A stretch of DNA of 64,000 nt from an uncultured Alteromonadaceae bacterium. Lineage in GTDB: Bacteria; Pseudomonadota; Gammaproteobacteria; Enterobacterales; Alteromonadaceae. The stretch lies in NCBI GenBank assembly GCA_947494925.1, contig CANLWS010000007.1, forward strand, positions 62,001-126,000. Reading direction: 5' to 3'. Under the pieces are notes generated by a model, which saw only the letters and a program-made list of their open reading frames with translations, was not told the DNA's origin and ran no database searches. Below, piece after piece: positions 17,213-26,694 of the stretch. Positions within the stretch are counted from its first letter, which is position 1, and each line of letters opens with the position of its first letter. The position numbers and the translations under genes are program-made.

Positions 17213-19147
17213 ATGAATAAAAATATAACCAACTGGTTGTTGTGTTTTTTCACCACAATCGCAGTTCAAGGTTGTGGCGGTGGCTCATCCGATAGCGGGA
17301 GCAACTCAACCAGGGCAAGAAGTTACAGTGTGAGTGCAGATGCACTTATTGATCCACACAATTTTTACCCATACCTTAGAAACCCGTCCGGGCAATGCAT
17401 CGTTCCACAAAACATTCAGAATTCCTGTCATTCAGAAACATCGCGCTCGATAACACAATTAAAGATGGGCCCTGGGTTTATCGGTTCGTCATTTGGCTTA
17501 GCTATTCAAGACAATGTATCAATCAATATTGATCCGGAAGAGTTCGAATCATTCTCAATTTATAGCGGAGCCACAGCTACTTATACTGCTAAGCACTATC
17601 CGGTAGCTGTGGAGAACAGTCACTACACTTATTTCGTCTTTTCTGGTCCTGCGCAATTGGATGGTGAAGATACTGTTGCATCTACTTCCGGCAGGGGACA
17701 GACCAGCACCACGTCAGCGTTCTTAAGGCAGACAGATAGAAAGTCCAATGCGCTGGGTATTTACGTGGCGAGATTTAATCACTTAACCAATAAAGTATCA
17801 GCGCCACTGCTTATTCACATTAAACATACTGATGATCCACATGACAATGCGGTGTTGAATTTCGACCATGATGGAAATTTATATATCATGATTTCCGGGC
17901 GTTCTCTAAGTCGAAGCGCTTTATTGTATTTTATAGAGCAGCCAAGTCAGCAAAGTATATTCGGTGGAGACAACATTATATTGAAAAACATTACACCACC
18001 AAATATTAACTACTCGTCTCTGGCTAGAACAGATATAACGCATCCGGATTTTGCTGGAGTAACCTATCCAAAGTTGCTGCGAATCGAAGGTGGTTTCAGA
18101 CTGATTTACACCCTTTACTGTTTGAAGGGGGTCCGGGATACCTGTGATGGGACTCGCCAACTTTGGTCTGCCAGACTAACGTACGACGACTCTGTGGCCG
18201 ACAGAGCAATTCTGGACCAGGTAACGCCCTTGGCAGCATACGGTGGGCATTATGCTATCGCAGGTAGCACACAGGACGGTAAAGACATAGCCATCGCCTT
18301 TAACCTGCTAGTTGACTCCGACCCCGCCAATCGAACAAATTTGTATGTTCTTTATTCGCAAGATTCTGGAGCAAGCTGGCGTTCTATAACAAATGCTTCA
18401 GGAAGTGGCCAAGCATTGTCGGACAGTTTGCCTTTTAACAACGAGCAGGGTCTTGACCGTATTGCTGTGATGAAGCTTCCTCGGCAATCTGGAAGAGTGC
18501 AACAACGGATCTATTTGAAGGATATTTCACTGGCCAGAACTGACGAACTGCTTGATTTGCAGATACTCTATGTCAAAGGAACAGGTGCAAATTCCCATAC
18601 GCCAACTTTAAGCGATACTCATACGCTGGCATACGCCTACCTGGGCAATAGTAACTGGGAAAACCGTAGTGTGACCCGAGAAATAGATCATAACTATTCA
18701 ACCGGGTTTATCAGCCAAAACGAAAACAATTTAACCCGTTTCTTTTTCCCCGCCACACCTGAAAATAACAATAATGGACTAGCAGGTGGTGCTCCGGCCT
18801 ATGTTGATGTAAATGGGGCTACTGCAAATCCGACCTACCTCACTCCCCTAAAAAAGGTCGGTGAACCTGGATACTTAAGTGATTTATGTGAGCTAAACTA
18901 TCTTCGCGCTGTAGCTAATAAGACTTTCTCAGGCTTTGTGGGTTTGGGTAGTGCGTCAAATCCTTATCGATTTGTCGAAGATGAAAGCAATAATATGTTG
19001 CCAGCTTCCCCAATGTACATTTTTGATGCTAGCGCCAATCTATACCAGTTGCCTATGAATTTGTCTGACATGGATGAAAATTTGGAAATGCCGATAAAAT
19101 TGATTGAAAATGGTACTGCTCTACAATGTAACTCCTCGGCTTTTTAA
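17213..19147 (+). CDS. Large lipoprotein with a BNR/Asp-box, possible beta-propeller
   Basis: A 644-aa predicted lipoprotein. From ATG 17213 a hydrophobic signal ends in the lipobox V-Q-G-C, followed by a Gly/Ser/Asp-rich linker (GGGSSDSGS). About residues 380-393 contain S-Q-D-S-G-A-S-W, the S-x-D-x-G-x-x-W Asp-box of sialidase and BNR-repeat beta-propellers. The rest is beta-rich with several Cys pairs, as in exported proteins. Propellers with BNR repeats include sialidases and the PL24/PL25 polysaccharide lyases. The gene is 26 nt upstream of a GH88 gene, which acts on lyase products. No catalytic residues could be assigned, so the function is unknown. Confidence 0.6.
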   Translation: MNKNITNWLLCFFTTIAVQGCGGGSSDSGSNSTRARSYSVSADALIDPHNFYPYLRNPSGQCIVPQNIQNSCHSETSRSITQLKMGPGFIGSSFGLAIQDNVSINIDPEEFESFSIYSGATATYTAKHYPVAVENSHYTYFVFSGPAQLDGEDTVASTSGRGQTSTTSAFLRQTDRKSNALGIYVARFNHLTNKVSAPLLIHIKHTDDPHDNAVLNFDHDGNLYIMISGRSLSRSALLYFIEQPSQQSIFGGDNIILKNITPPNINYSSLARTDITHPDFAGVTYPKLLRIEGGFRLIYTLYCLKGVRDTCDGTRQLWSARLTYDDSVADRAILDQVTPLAAYGGHYAIAGSTQDGKDIAIAFNLLVDSDPANRTNLYVLYSQDSGASWRSITNASGSGQALSDSLPFNNEQGLDRIAVMKLPRQSGRVQQRIYLKDISLARTDELLDLQILYVKGTGANSHTPTLSDTHTLAYAYLGNSNWENRSVTREIDHNYSTGFISQNENNLTRFFFPATPENNNNGLAGGAPAYVDVNGATANPTYLTPLKKVGEPGYLSDLCELNYLRAVANKTFSGFVGLGSASNPYRFVEDESNNMLPASPMYIFDASANLYQLPMNLSDMDENLEMPIKLIENGTALQCNSSAF

Positions 19148-19173
19148 ACACCTCTAAACAAATAGGTAGTATT

Positions 19174-20388
19174 GTGTCAATCAGACTTTCAGTTATCATT
19201 TCTGCTTCGTTATTTATCATTGCTTGTGGGGGCGGAAAAGAGCGACGATCAGAACCATTTGATATTGTCGAAATAGCGCCAGTAGCGTCTCAATATACGC
19301 GTCAACAAGTAATAGATGCTGCAAGAGCCAAATACTTAATGTATGCGCAAAGCCACGGCCCGGCAGATGGTTATCCAATTTCAGACAAGGACAACACGCA
19401 ACAATGGTCACAATTATCTTTACGTTGGAGCAGTGGTTTCTTTCCTGGCATTTTATGGCAACTAGGATATCAACAGGAAGATCCAGAACTACTTGAACAA
19501 GCCAGGCGCTGGACGCTGCCATTGTCCTCCACCGCTGATTGGCAAGTCCATGATGTCGGGTTTCTAATTGACAATACATTCGGCAAAGGCGCCAGAATCC
19601 TGGATGATCCGAGTTTTGATACCACACGTAAACTTGCATCTGATACGCTACTTGGGCGGTTTAACCAAACTGTCGGTGCTACTCGTTCATGGAATGATGA
19701 TTCGGATTTCCTCGTAATCATCGATAACATGATGAATCTAGCATTGCTTTTTGATGCGGCCAGAACCTTCAACGATGATCGATTTTATACAGCTGCACTG
19801 ACACATATGCAAACCACAGCAAGAGAGTTTGTTCGTTCTGACGGCAGTAGTTACCATGTGGTTCACTTTTCAGAAAATAATGGCGGAGTGAAGTTGAAAC
19901 GTACCGCCCAAGGGTTGGATGATGAATCAACCTGGGCTAGAGGGCAGGCATGGGGAATTTATGGTTTTGCTTTGGCGTACAAAGAAACCGGGCAGGAGAT
20001 TGCACTGGAATCCGCAATAAACATGGCTAATTTCTATTTAAACAATTTACCTGAAGATAATATTCCTTTTTGGGATTTTGATGTCGATGATACTCAGGCG
20101 CCAAAGGACACTTCCGCGGCAGCAATCGCAGCAACAGGATTATGGCTGCTCGGAGCACAATTACCTGGTCAGGATGGTGATACCTACAGAAACGCATCTA
20201 TTAATTTGATCAATGCAATGTTAAATGATGAGTACATTAACGTGGATCTAAATAAAGGGGCTCTGCTCAAGCATGCCACTGGAAATAAACCGGGTGAATT
20301 TGAGGTAGACGTTTCGTTGATATATGCCGATTATTATTTGATCGAAGCGCTATTGCTTCAACAAGAAATCATTGATTGGCCTTTGTAG
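19174..20388 (+). CDS. GH88 unsaturated glucuronyl hydrolase, lipoprotein
   Basis: A 404-aa lipoprotein (lipobox I-I-A-C near residue 18) with a GH88 (alpha/alpha)6-barrel. The two catalytic aspartates of unsaturated glucuronyl hydrolases are recognisable: H-D-V-G-F-L-I-D at about 126-133 and I-D-N-M-M-N-L at about 182-188, spaced as in the Bacillus enzyme. It removes 4,5-unsaturated uronic acid from the ends left by polysaccharide lyases. Start GTG 19174 has AGGT upstream. It follows the Asp-box lipoprotein by 26 nt, so the two are likely cotranscribed. Its place in a biosynthesis locus suggests turnover or trimming of the cell's own uronate-containing glycan. Confidence 0.87.
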   Translation: MSIRLSVIISASLFIIACGGGKERRSEPFDIVEIAPVASQYTRQQVIDAARAKYLMYAQSHGPADGYPISDKDNTQQWSQLSLRWSSGFFPGILWQLGYQQEDPELLEQARRWTLPLSSTADWQVHDVGFLIDNTFGKGARILDDPSFDTTRKLASDTLLGRFNQTVGATRSWNDDSDFLVIIDNMMNLALLFDAARTFNDDRFYTAALTHMQTTAREFVRSDGSSYHVVHFSENNGGVKLKRTAQGLDDESTWARGQAWGIYGFALAYKETGQEIALESAINMANFYLNNLPEDNIPFWDFDVDDTQAPKDTSAAAIAATGLWLLGAQLPGQDGDTYRNASINLINAMLNDEYINVDLNKGALLKHATGNKPGEFEVDVSLIYADYYLIEALLLQQEIIDWPL

Positions 20389-20462
20389 TCACTGGGAAGA
20401 CCTGTACAATACCGGCGTATTTTTATCTTCAAATCGAAAACACTTAATTACACGGAACTAGT

Positions 20463-21383
20463 TTGGATATTAAACAACAAGATATAGATGTCATCGGCGC
20501 GCTGTGGGGTCACAAATGGCTGGTTATTGGCCTAACCACTGCATTTGCCGTGTTATCCATTGTCCTTGCCCTATCAATGACCAGTATTTATCGTTCAGAG
20601 GCGTTGTTAGCCCCAGTATCGACAGACACAGCCTCCTCAGGTGGATTGTCAGGATTGGCAGGGCAATTTGGTGGTCTGGCTTCTCTGACTGGCATCAGCC
20701 TCGGAGGAGTAAAAACAGATAAGACATTATTGGCAATGGAGTTTTTACGATCTCGTACGTTTTTGATCGATTTTATACAACGTCATGACTTGAAAGTTAC
20801 CTTGATGGCTGCGAAAGGTTGGGACAGAAAAAATAACAACCTGATCATCGATCCTGACGTTTATGACAAGCAAAGCCAGTCATGGGTGCGTGCCGTTGAA
20901 TTTCCCAAACAACCTGAACCTAGTGGATGGGAAGCCTATGAAGTATTTCTTGAACAACTGACTGTTGAGCGAGATTCAAAAAATGGTTTAGTGTCATTGA
21001 GTATTGAACATTATTCTCCTTATGTTGCTCAGAAGCTTGCGGATTTATTGATTTCTGATCTAAATAATTTTATGCGGGAACGGGATATGGTTGAAGCGCA
21101 GAGCAGTATTGCATTTCTACAAAAGCAAATTGACACAACTTCAATTGTTGGAATGCAAGAAGCGCTTTACGACTTAATTGAAGAACAATTAAAAATAACT
21201 ATGTTGGCCGAAGTTCGGGAGGAGTATGCTTTTAGTTACGTTGATCCTCCAGTTGTACCTGAGCAAAAATATAAGCCGCGAAGAGCCGTCATAGTAATAG
21301 TCGGAACGTTTGCAGGGGGGTTACTTAGCTGTATTATCGCGCTGTTTATCGTCCTCGCTCGCAGGCCAAGGCCCAACTCTTAG
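20463..21383 (+). CDS. Wzz-type polysaccharide chain-length determinant
   Basis: A 306-aa polysaccharide co-polymerase. The membrane helices at about 20-38 and 278-300 flank a periplasmic domain with a coiled-coil segment (about 200-250). The C-terminal P-x-x-P-x-x-x-x-x-P-R-R before TM2 is the usual Wzz proline motif. It sets the chain length of the glycan made by the Wzy polymerase encoded downstream. It has no cytoplasmic kinase domain. The start is TTG 20463, in frame with a typical short cytoplasmic N-terminus. It is the first gene of the Wzx/Wzy locus. Confidence 0.87.
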   Translation: MDIKQQDIDVIGALWGHKWLVIGLTTAFAVLSIVLALSMTSIYRSEALLAPVSTDTASSGGLSGLAGQFGGLASLTGISLGGVKTDKTLLAMEFLRSRTFLIDFIQRHDLKVTLMAAKGWDRKNNNLIIDPDVYDKQSQSWVRAVEFPKQPEPSGWEAYEVFLEQLTVERDSKNGLVSLSIEHYSPYVAQKLADLLISDLNNFMRERDMVEAQSSIAFLQKQIDTTSIVGMQEALYDLIEEQLKITMLAEVREEYAFSYVDPPVVPEQKYKPRRAVIVIVGTFAGGLLSCIIALFIVLARRPRPNS

Positions 21384-21458
21384 CCCGTACACAGCAATTT
21401 TTTGCCCGTTTAACCATTTTATAGAGTTTTTCAGCCAAATATCCCACGGAACTTGTAC

Positions 21459-21476
21459 GCGCAGACTAATCTGCGC
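21459..21476 (+). other. Perfect hairpin in the wzz-nitroreductase spacer
   Basis: GCGCAGA-CTAA-TCTGCGC is a perfect 7-bp stem with a 4-nt loop in the 154-nt spacer. It is followed by TTGGGG rather than a T-run, so it is not an ordinary intrinsic terminator. A TATAAA (21498-21503) lies just downstream. It may be an operator, an attenuator element or an mRNA processing site. Confidence 0.4.
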
Positions 21477-21537
21477 TTGGGGTATTGGCCCGTACAGTAT
21501 AAAATAGCCCCCTTTTTCAGAGAGTACCTGAGTCTTC

Positions 21538-22611
21538 ATGCGTTCGATTGTTGTAAAACTTATTCCGCATTCATTGAAGGAACCGTTAAAAGGTTTCTTA
21601 AGTCAGTTGTCAGCTAAATTCATGACAATATTTAGCGTCAATGGTGTGGCATCTTCAATTTATTATTTGGTTTTTAATCGCAGCTTTGCTCGGGAACACA
21701 GGGCTGCGCTGTTAGGAAAAATAGCGTTTCAAAAAAAATTATCTGAAATTGAAGATAGTTCTGCATTATTAAGAAGAAATATCCATCGTCTGGAAAAAGG
21801 GTTGATCATGCAACCTCGGCGTGACGTGTTCGCGGAGGGGTATATTCTGGAAACCGTTGTGGTGTATCAAAAAGCATTGGGGAAAAACTCGTTTTGCCAA
21901 GAAGAAACGCGTTGGGCCTTTGATGTGCTAACCAGTTACTTTGAAGCGGTAAAAGACGAGGGAAGAATTGTAAAAGCACGAGAATTGTTCAGTCAACTTT
22001 CGCAACTGCCTAATGACAAGCCTGAGATTGACAAATCTATTCCTTACAGCCACGAGGCCTTGCCAGAATCTACAATTGGTTATGAGCAAATACTTGCTCT
22101 TTTCACGCGTCGCAGATCGGTCCGCTGGTACCAGGACAAGCCAGTGTCGAAAAGTTTGTTAGAGCAAGCCGTCAATGCTTCTTCTCTCGCTCCTTCTGCC
22201 TGCAACCGGCAACCCTTCTTCTATAAATATACTACTGACCCTTCGATTGCTGCCGACGTAGCTAAGTGCGCGATGGGAACCGTTGGTTTTGCGGAAAATT
22301 TACCAGCCCTGTTTGTCGTGGTTGGCGATCTGTCAAATTATCCTGCAGAACGTGATCGTCACGTTATTTATATCGATGCATCTCTATCAGCAATGCAGTT
22401 GATGCTGGCTCTGGAAACCTTGGGGTTGTCAAGCTGCCCGATCAACTGGCCAGATATTGAAGGTCGGGAAAAAATGATGCAGGAAAAACTTGGTCTGAAT
22501 TATTATGAACGGCCGGTTATGCTGATTGCAGTGGGGTATGCGCAACCACAGGGTGGTATACCTTTCTCACAGAAGAAGGGAACTGATTTATTACTTAGGG
22601 AGATAAAATAG
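21538..22611 (+). CDS. Nitroreductase-family protein of the polysaccharide locus
   Basis: A 357-aa protein. The C-terminal half (about 185-355) is a nitroreductase domain with the FMN-binding start R-R-R-S-V-R-W-Y and S-S-L-A-P-S-A-C-N-R-Q-P-F, then G-F-A-E-N-L-P-A-L. The N-terminal 180 residues are helical, charged and without a recognised domain. The flavin fold and substrate are inferred, and the reaction is unknown. It ends directly before the pyruvyl transferase gene (stop and next start adjacent). Such pairs occur in other glycan clusters, which suggests a joint role in sugar or pyruvate modification. Confidence 0.75.
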   Translation: MRSIVVKLIPHSLKEPLKGFLSQLSAKFMTIFSVNGVASSIYYLVFNRSFAREHRAALLGKIAFQKKLSEIEDSSALLRRNIHRLEKGLIMQPRRDVFAEGYILETVVVYQKALGKNSFCQEETRWAFDVLTSYFEAVKDEGRIVKARELFSQLSQLPNDKPEIDKSIPYSHEALPESTIGYEQILALFTRRRSVRWYQDKPVSKSLLEQAVNASSLAPSACNRQPFFYKYTTDPSIAADVAKCAMGTVGFAENLPALFVVVGDLSNYPAERDRHVIYIDASLSAMQLMLALETLGLSSCPINWPDIEGREKMMQEKLGLNYYERPVMLIAVGYAQPQGGIPFSQKKGTDLLLREIK

Positions 22612-23751
22612 GTGTTTGTTGAAGTTAAGGGTGTCCAATTCGTAAATAAAGGGGCGGAACTAATGCTGCATGCAGTTATGCAACAGTTAGAGAGTCAACT
22701 GCCAACTGCTAAATTAGTCCTGGAGCCGAACGTAAATTCTCCCTATTTAAAACGAGCCCAAGTCGGGGCCTTGCAGAAGTTTGCTTTACGAAAGGGCAAG
22801 TTTGATTTGAGTAATCTTAGTTACTGGATCCCTAAGAAGTTGCGACATTGGTTGATCAACAATTTTGGCATCATTACAGAGGCTGATGTTGATGTCGTGC
22901 TAGATGCATCAGGCTTTGCCTATGGCGATCAATGGAGCAGCGTCAAGATTAAATTGTTATGTGGTGAGATAAAACGAAGTGCAAAATACAACAAAAAGTT
23001 TGTGTTATTGCCTCAGGCTCTCGGTCCATTTTCGCGCCCTGAAGACAAGAATGAGTTAGTGGAGTCATTTCCTAAGGCAACCTTAATTTGTGCGCGCGAG
23101 GAAACAAGTTTTGAACATGTCTCACAAGTGATCGGGCAATCTGACAATTTGGTGACTTTTGGAGACTTCACCAACTTGGTTAAACCAGTTGTGGATCAAC
23201 GTTGGAAAGATTTTGACAGGTTATTGCTGATAGTTCCGAATTACAACATGTTGAGTGAACGCAATTCCGACCAGAGATGGAAAGACCATTATGTAAACTT
23301 GATGGTTAATAGTATTCAGATTGGCAGAGAGCTAGGGCTAAATCCATTAATTTTAAATCATGAAGGTAAGGAAGATAGCCAAGTCTGCGATCTTATTCAG
23401 TCTCAGTCTGGTGGTGATATTGAAATATACCATGAGAGCGATGCGTTAAAAGTGAAGGGGATTATTCAGTCCGCAGAGTTGATAGTTTGTTCCAGGTTCC
23501 ATGGGTGTGTGAGTGCACTGAGCCAGGGCGTTCCGTGTTTAGGAACTAGTTGGAGCCATAAGTACGAAAAGCTGTTTGAAGAATATCAATTATCTGGCTG
23601 CCTGCTTTCGCCAGACACAGGGAAGGACAAATTGAAAACTCAGCTGGAATTTGCATTGAGTTCCGGGCCTACTGAATCAGCAACCAGTAGAGAGCGGTTT
23701 AAAGTAGATTCGGAAAAAATGTGGAACAAGGTGTTCGCCAGCATTGTATGA
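22612..23751 (+). CDS. Polysaccharide pyruvyl transferase family protein
   Basis: A 379-aa cytoplasmic enzyme of the CsaB/WcaK/AmsJ family (PS_pyruv_trans), which transfers pyruvate from phosphoenolpyruvate to sugars as a ketal. Visible family marks are the N-terminal K-G-A-E-L-M-L and the C-terminal C-S-R-F-H-G-C-V-S-A-L-S-Q-G-V-P-C. Start GTG 22612 is adjacent to the preceding stop. It overlaps the wzy start by 4 nt (ATGA). Pyruvylation adds negative charge. In Gram-positive bacteria pyruvylated cell-wall glycans bind S-layer SLH domains, which is relevant to the nearby S-layer-like gene although no SLH domain is present. Confidence 0.87.
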   Translation: MFVEVKGVQFVNKGAELMLHAVMQQLESQLPTAKLVLEPNVNSPYLKRAQVGALQKFALRKGKFDLSNLSYWIPKKLRHWLINNFGIITEADVDVVLDASGFAYGDQWSSVKIKLLCGEIKRSAKYNKKFVLLPQALGPFSRPEDKNELVESFPKATLICAREETSFEHVSQVIGQSDNLVTFGDFTNLVKPVVDQRWKDFDRLLLIVPNYNMLSERNSDQRWKDHYVNLMVNSIQIGRELGLNPLILNHEGKEDSQVCDLIQSQSGGDIEIYHESDALKVKGIIQSAELIVCSRFHGCVSALSQGVPCLGTSWSHKYEKLFEEYQLSGCLLSPDTGKDKLKTQLEFALSSGPTESATSRERFKVDSEKMWNKVFASIV

Positions 23752-25040
23752 GTATTCGTCGCTTTCAGGGCTTACTGTTTGCTTTGATTATCATTGCTGG
23801 GCCGATGTCAGTGACACCATGGAGTAAGATCATTCTTGCCGGACTGTTTGGCGTGAGTGCATTGCAAATTGCTTTGTTGTCATTGTCGAACGGTGGGCTA
23901 ATGATTTCGCATCTGTCTTCAAAAATCATTTTGAGTTATTTGCTTATTTTTGTAGTGGGCTTTCTTTCTTTATTAATTAATTCAACTGAACCATATGGAT
24001 TGCTTATCAGCACAGAGACACTAGGCAGGTTGTTTTCAATTGCCACTCTGTCTCTGACACTAGTTGCCTGCTATGCGCATCTTGCATCATTAACAGAAAA
24101 TGAATTCGAGCAACTTGGCAAGATTTGGCTTATACCTGGCTTTATCTTTGTTTTATTTGGCACTTATCAGATTTATTGCAACCTGACTGGAAAGCCCTTT
24201 TTTATTGAAACCCGGGATTGGATGCACGGCGTGCCAGCTATCATTCGTGATGCTGTGCCAAAACGTGTTACGTCCATAGCTGAAGAACCCAGCTTTTTGT
24301 CTCCAATTTTGATTGAGACGTTTCTTCTCGTTATGTTTTTAGTGAAAACCAAGTGGTTAAGGTACAGCGTGGCTAGCTTAGTTGCAGCAATACTTCTGCT
24401 GACTTTTTCTGGCGGCGGTTATGTCAACGCGATTATGTTAGGGGGCTGCGCAACTCTCTTGCTATTTTGGCGTTTTCCGTTAGGTAAGCCTCATTTCTTT
24501 ATCTTGATATTGCTGGTTTCCTTCTTAACCGCTTTGTTTGCTTTTGGACAAATATTAATAGAGTTCGCCATGAATAAGTTCATTCATGAGGCGTCCGGTG
24601 GTTCTTCGAGAGCGCAGTTTATGAAAAACCTGCTGGATATTCAGTTCAATGCTTCTCCATTTAACTTATTGTTTGGGCATGGTTTGACGTCAATGTCACA
24701 TTTGAACGAGTTTGGTATGCAAATGGAAGACATGTTATTTCGCATCAGTAACAACATGTTTCTGGACATACTTTGGGAAAGTGGGCTGATTGGTATCATG
24801 TCAGTGATGGCTTTATTCGCATTATTGTTGAGGCAAAGTCTGATGATCCAATTGGCATTGAACAAAAGGTTATCGCTATCTTTGTTGCTAACGATTCAAA
24901 TGCTCTGCACAGGGTTATACCGATCTGAGTACATCAGTACTCATCTGATCTGGATGCTTATCCTGGTTGTCTGGGCCATTGGCTGGGAGAAAAGTAAAAT
25001 TAGACGGAATAGCGAACTTAGTTGTGGGGACAAAATTTGA
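23748..25040 (+). CDS. Wzy-type O-antigen/EPS polymerase
   Basis: A 430-aa integral membrane protein with about ten to eleven hydrophobic helices and a larger periplasmic loop at about 130-190 containing R-D and K-R-V-T-S-I-A-E-E-P-S motifs, typical of Wzy and Wzc-dependent polymerases. It would join lipid-linked repeat units on the periplasmic face. ATG 23748 overlaps the previous stop (ATGA). The family is very divergent, so the call rests on topology and location between glycan genes. Confidence 0.8.
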   Translation: MSIRRFQGLLFALIIIAGPMSVTPWSKIILAGLFGVSALQIALLSLSNGGLMISHLSSKIILSYLLIFVVGFLSLLINSTEPYGLLISTETLGRLFSIATLSLTLVACYAHLASLTENEFEQLGKIWLIPGFIFVLFGTYQIYCNLTGKPFFIETRDWMHGVPAIIRDAVPKRVTSIAEEPSFLSPILIETFLLVMFLVKTKWLRYSVASLVAAILLLTFSGGGYVNAIMLGGCATLLLFWRFPLGKPHFFILILLVSFLTALFAFGQILIEFAMNKFIHEASGGSSRAQFMKNLLDIQFNASPFNLLFGHGLTSMSHLNEFGMQMEDMLFRISNNMFLDILWESGLIGIMSVMALFALLLRQSLMIQLALNKRLSLSLLLTIQMLCTGLYRSEYISTHLIWMLILVVWAIGWEKSKIRRNSELSCGDKI

Positions 25041-25879
25041 ATTCAACTATGTCATTATCTGTGTATATGCCAACGCACAATAGATCTGCAATGATGCAAC
25101 GTGCTATAGAGTCGGTTTTTACGCAAACTTATCCAGTGGATGAGTTAATTGTTGTTGATGATGGGTCAACGGATGACACTTGGCTTAAATTACAACAACT
25201 AACGGCTGTTTATCCTAATCTTGTTATTGTTAAACATGATAGAGCGAGGGGAGCTTGTGCGGCCAGAAACACGGCAATCAATCGTGCAAAATGTGATTTT
25301 ATCACAGGAATAGATGATGATGATGAGTGGCTACCCAACCATATAGATAATTTGTTTAATATTTGGGACGGCTGTTATTCATGTGTTGCGGCAAGTCTAC
25401 TCAATGACAACGGAAAAACTCGGAAAAGACAAGGTAAAGAAAGCGGACAGATTACCTTAGACGCAATATTGCACTACAACAGGTTGGGTAATCAGGTGCT
25501 GACGAAAACCGCTAGAATGCGGGAAATTAATGGGTTTGATGAATCGCTGCCTGCATTTCAAGATTATGATTGTTGGGTAAGGTTGATTGATAAGTTTGGG
25601 CCTGCAAAAAAAAGCAATCTAGCAACCTATGTACTTCATACTGCGCATGAACTGGAGCGAATCAGCTCCAATCCTGAAAGAAAAATCAAGGCGCTTAAAT
25701 TGTTTGTAGAAAAGCACAAATCTCTTTTTACTGAAAAGCATTTGAGGTCTGCAGAATTGACAGAAAAAAGACTTCTAAACCATAGGTTTACTCTGTCACA
25801 ACTGTTTCATTATTGCTGCTTTGGAAACTACAGAGCTATTCTATCGGCTTTAAGAACTAATTTGAAGGCAAAGACATGA
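25037..25879 (+). CDS. GT2-family glycosyltransferase (first of two)
   Basis: A 280-aa GT-A-fold transferase without membrane helices. The start S-V-Y-M-P-T-H-N-R-S is the usual GT2 nucleotide-binding strand. V-V-D-D-G-S-T-D-D is the first acidic motif and G-I-D-D-D-D-E-W-L-P holds the metal-binding DxD. D-Y-D-C-W-V-R-L may supply the catalytic base region. TTG 25037 is preferred because GGGGA lies 6 nt upstream and it overlaps the wzy stop as TTGA; ATG 25049 is an alternative. Donor sugar is unknown. Confidence 0.87.
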   Translation: MNSTMSLSVYMPTHNRSAMMQRAIESVFTQTYPVDELIVVDDGSTDDTWLKLQQLTAVYPNLVIVKHDRARGACAARNTAINRAKCDFITGIDDDDEWLPNHIDNLFNIWDGCYSCVAASLLNDNGKTRKRQGKESGQITLDAILHYNRLGNQVLTKTARMREINGFDESLPAFQDYDCWVRLIDKFGPAKKSNLATYVLHTAHELERISSNPERKIKALKLFVEKHKSLFTEKHLRSAELTEKRLLNHRFTLSQLFHYCCFGNYRAILSALRTNLKAKT

Positions 25880-26694
25880 GTACTTTTTTGTCACAGAATT
25901 ATGTACTTACTCTTGCATTTTCATGCACTGGCGACAGGCTGGAGAGGCTTCTAGGCTTGCTGGATAAGCTCAAGGATTCACCAGTTGAAGTGATTGTTGT
26001 GATGCAACGTTGGTCCCCTGTACATCAACAATTGGCGGAGAGTTTTAGACAGGTCAGGTTCGTATGGTCCGAAACAGTAGGGTTATCAAGAAGCAGAAAT
26101 ATTGCAATTGATGCGTCCAATACACCATATATTTGGTTGTTGGATGATGACGTAGACATCGTGCCTGAAGAGTTGTCTGCGCTAATAAAAATGATTGAAT
26201 CTTCCAAGACTACACCTAGTGTTTATCGTGTCCGTGTTGGATGTACAGAGTGTCACGAATCCTTTTACAAACGCTACGATGAGAAAAGCAAAGTTTCAAA
26301 GCTTTCTGTACTTAGAATGAATAGTATTGAGTTGATTATTTGCCGAGAATTCGTTGTTCAAAATGGCATCAGGTTTAACAGTAGGATTGGATTGGGAACT
26401 GATTTTCCTGGCAGTGAAGAGATCCACTTCTTGTTAGATGTTGTTGAAGCTAGAGGGAAGTTTGAACTCGTTCATAAACCCTTTGTTTATCATAGCTGCA
26501 CTGAAGGCGGGCGACTTAAAGTCGAGTCTGATTCCATTATGGAAATTCGCGGAGCTACTGCTTCCAGGCTGGGAGCTTGGGGACCTTTTTTGGTGAGCTA
26601 CTGGGGACTAAGGTATTTGCTCAGAGATAAGCGGATAAGTGTCGTTTTTTCTCTGATTAAAGGTTATCTGAAGGGATACAGAGCGTATATTTAA
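25876..26694 (+). CDS. GT2-family glycosyltransferase (second of two)
   Basis: A 272-aa GT-A-type glycosyltransferase. Residues around 50-90 (V-E-V-I-V-V-M-Q-R and S-R-S-R-N-I-A-I-D) and the D-D-D-V-D-I-V motif near 95 define the fold and the metal site. G-L-G-T-D-F-P-G-S-E-E-I-H-F-L in the second half resembles the catalytic acidic region of GT2 enzymes. ATG 25876 overlaps the previous stop by 4 nt and its own stop overlaps the next start by one base. Donor and acceptor are unknown. Confidence 0.83.
   Translation: MSTFLSQNYVLTLAFSCTGDRLERLLGLLDKLKDSPVEVIVVMQRWSPVHQQLAESFRQVRFVWSETVGLSRSRNIAIDASNTPYIWLLDDDVDIVPEELSALIKMIESSKTTPSVYRVRVGCTECHESFYKRYDEKSKVSKLSVLRMNSIELIICREFVVQNGIRFNSRIGLGTDFPGSEEIHFLLDVVEARGKFELVHKPFVYHSCTEGGRLKVESDSIMEIRGATASRLGAWGPFLVSYWGLRYLLRDKRISVVFSLIKGYLKGYRAYI

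Noticed and set aside
21321-21539. A 72-codon minus-strand open frame over the wzz-nitroreductase spacer
   Set aside because: It overlaps the end of wzz, has no ribosome site and resembles no protein; the spacer is better explained by the hairpin and a possible promoter.
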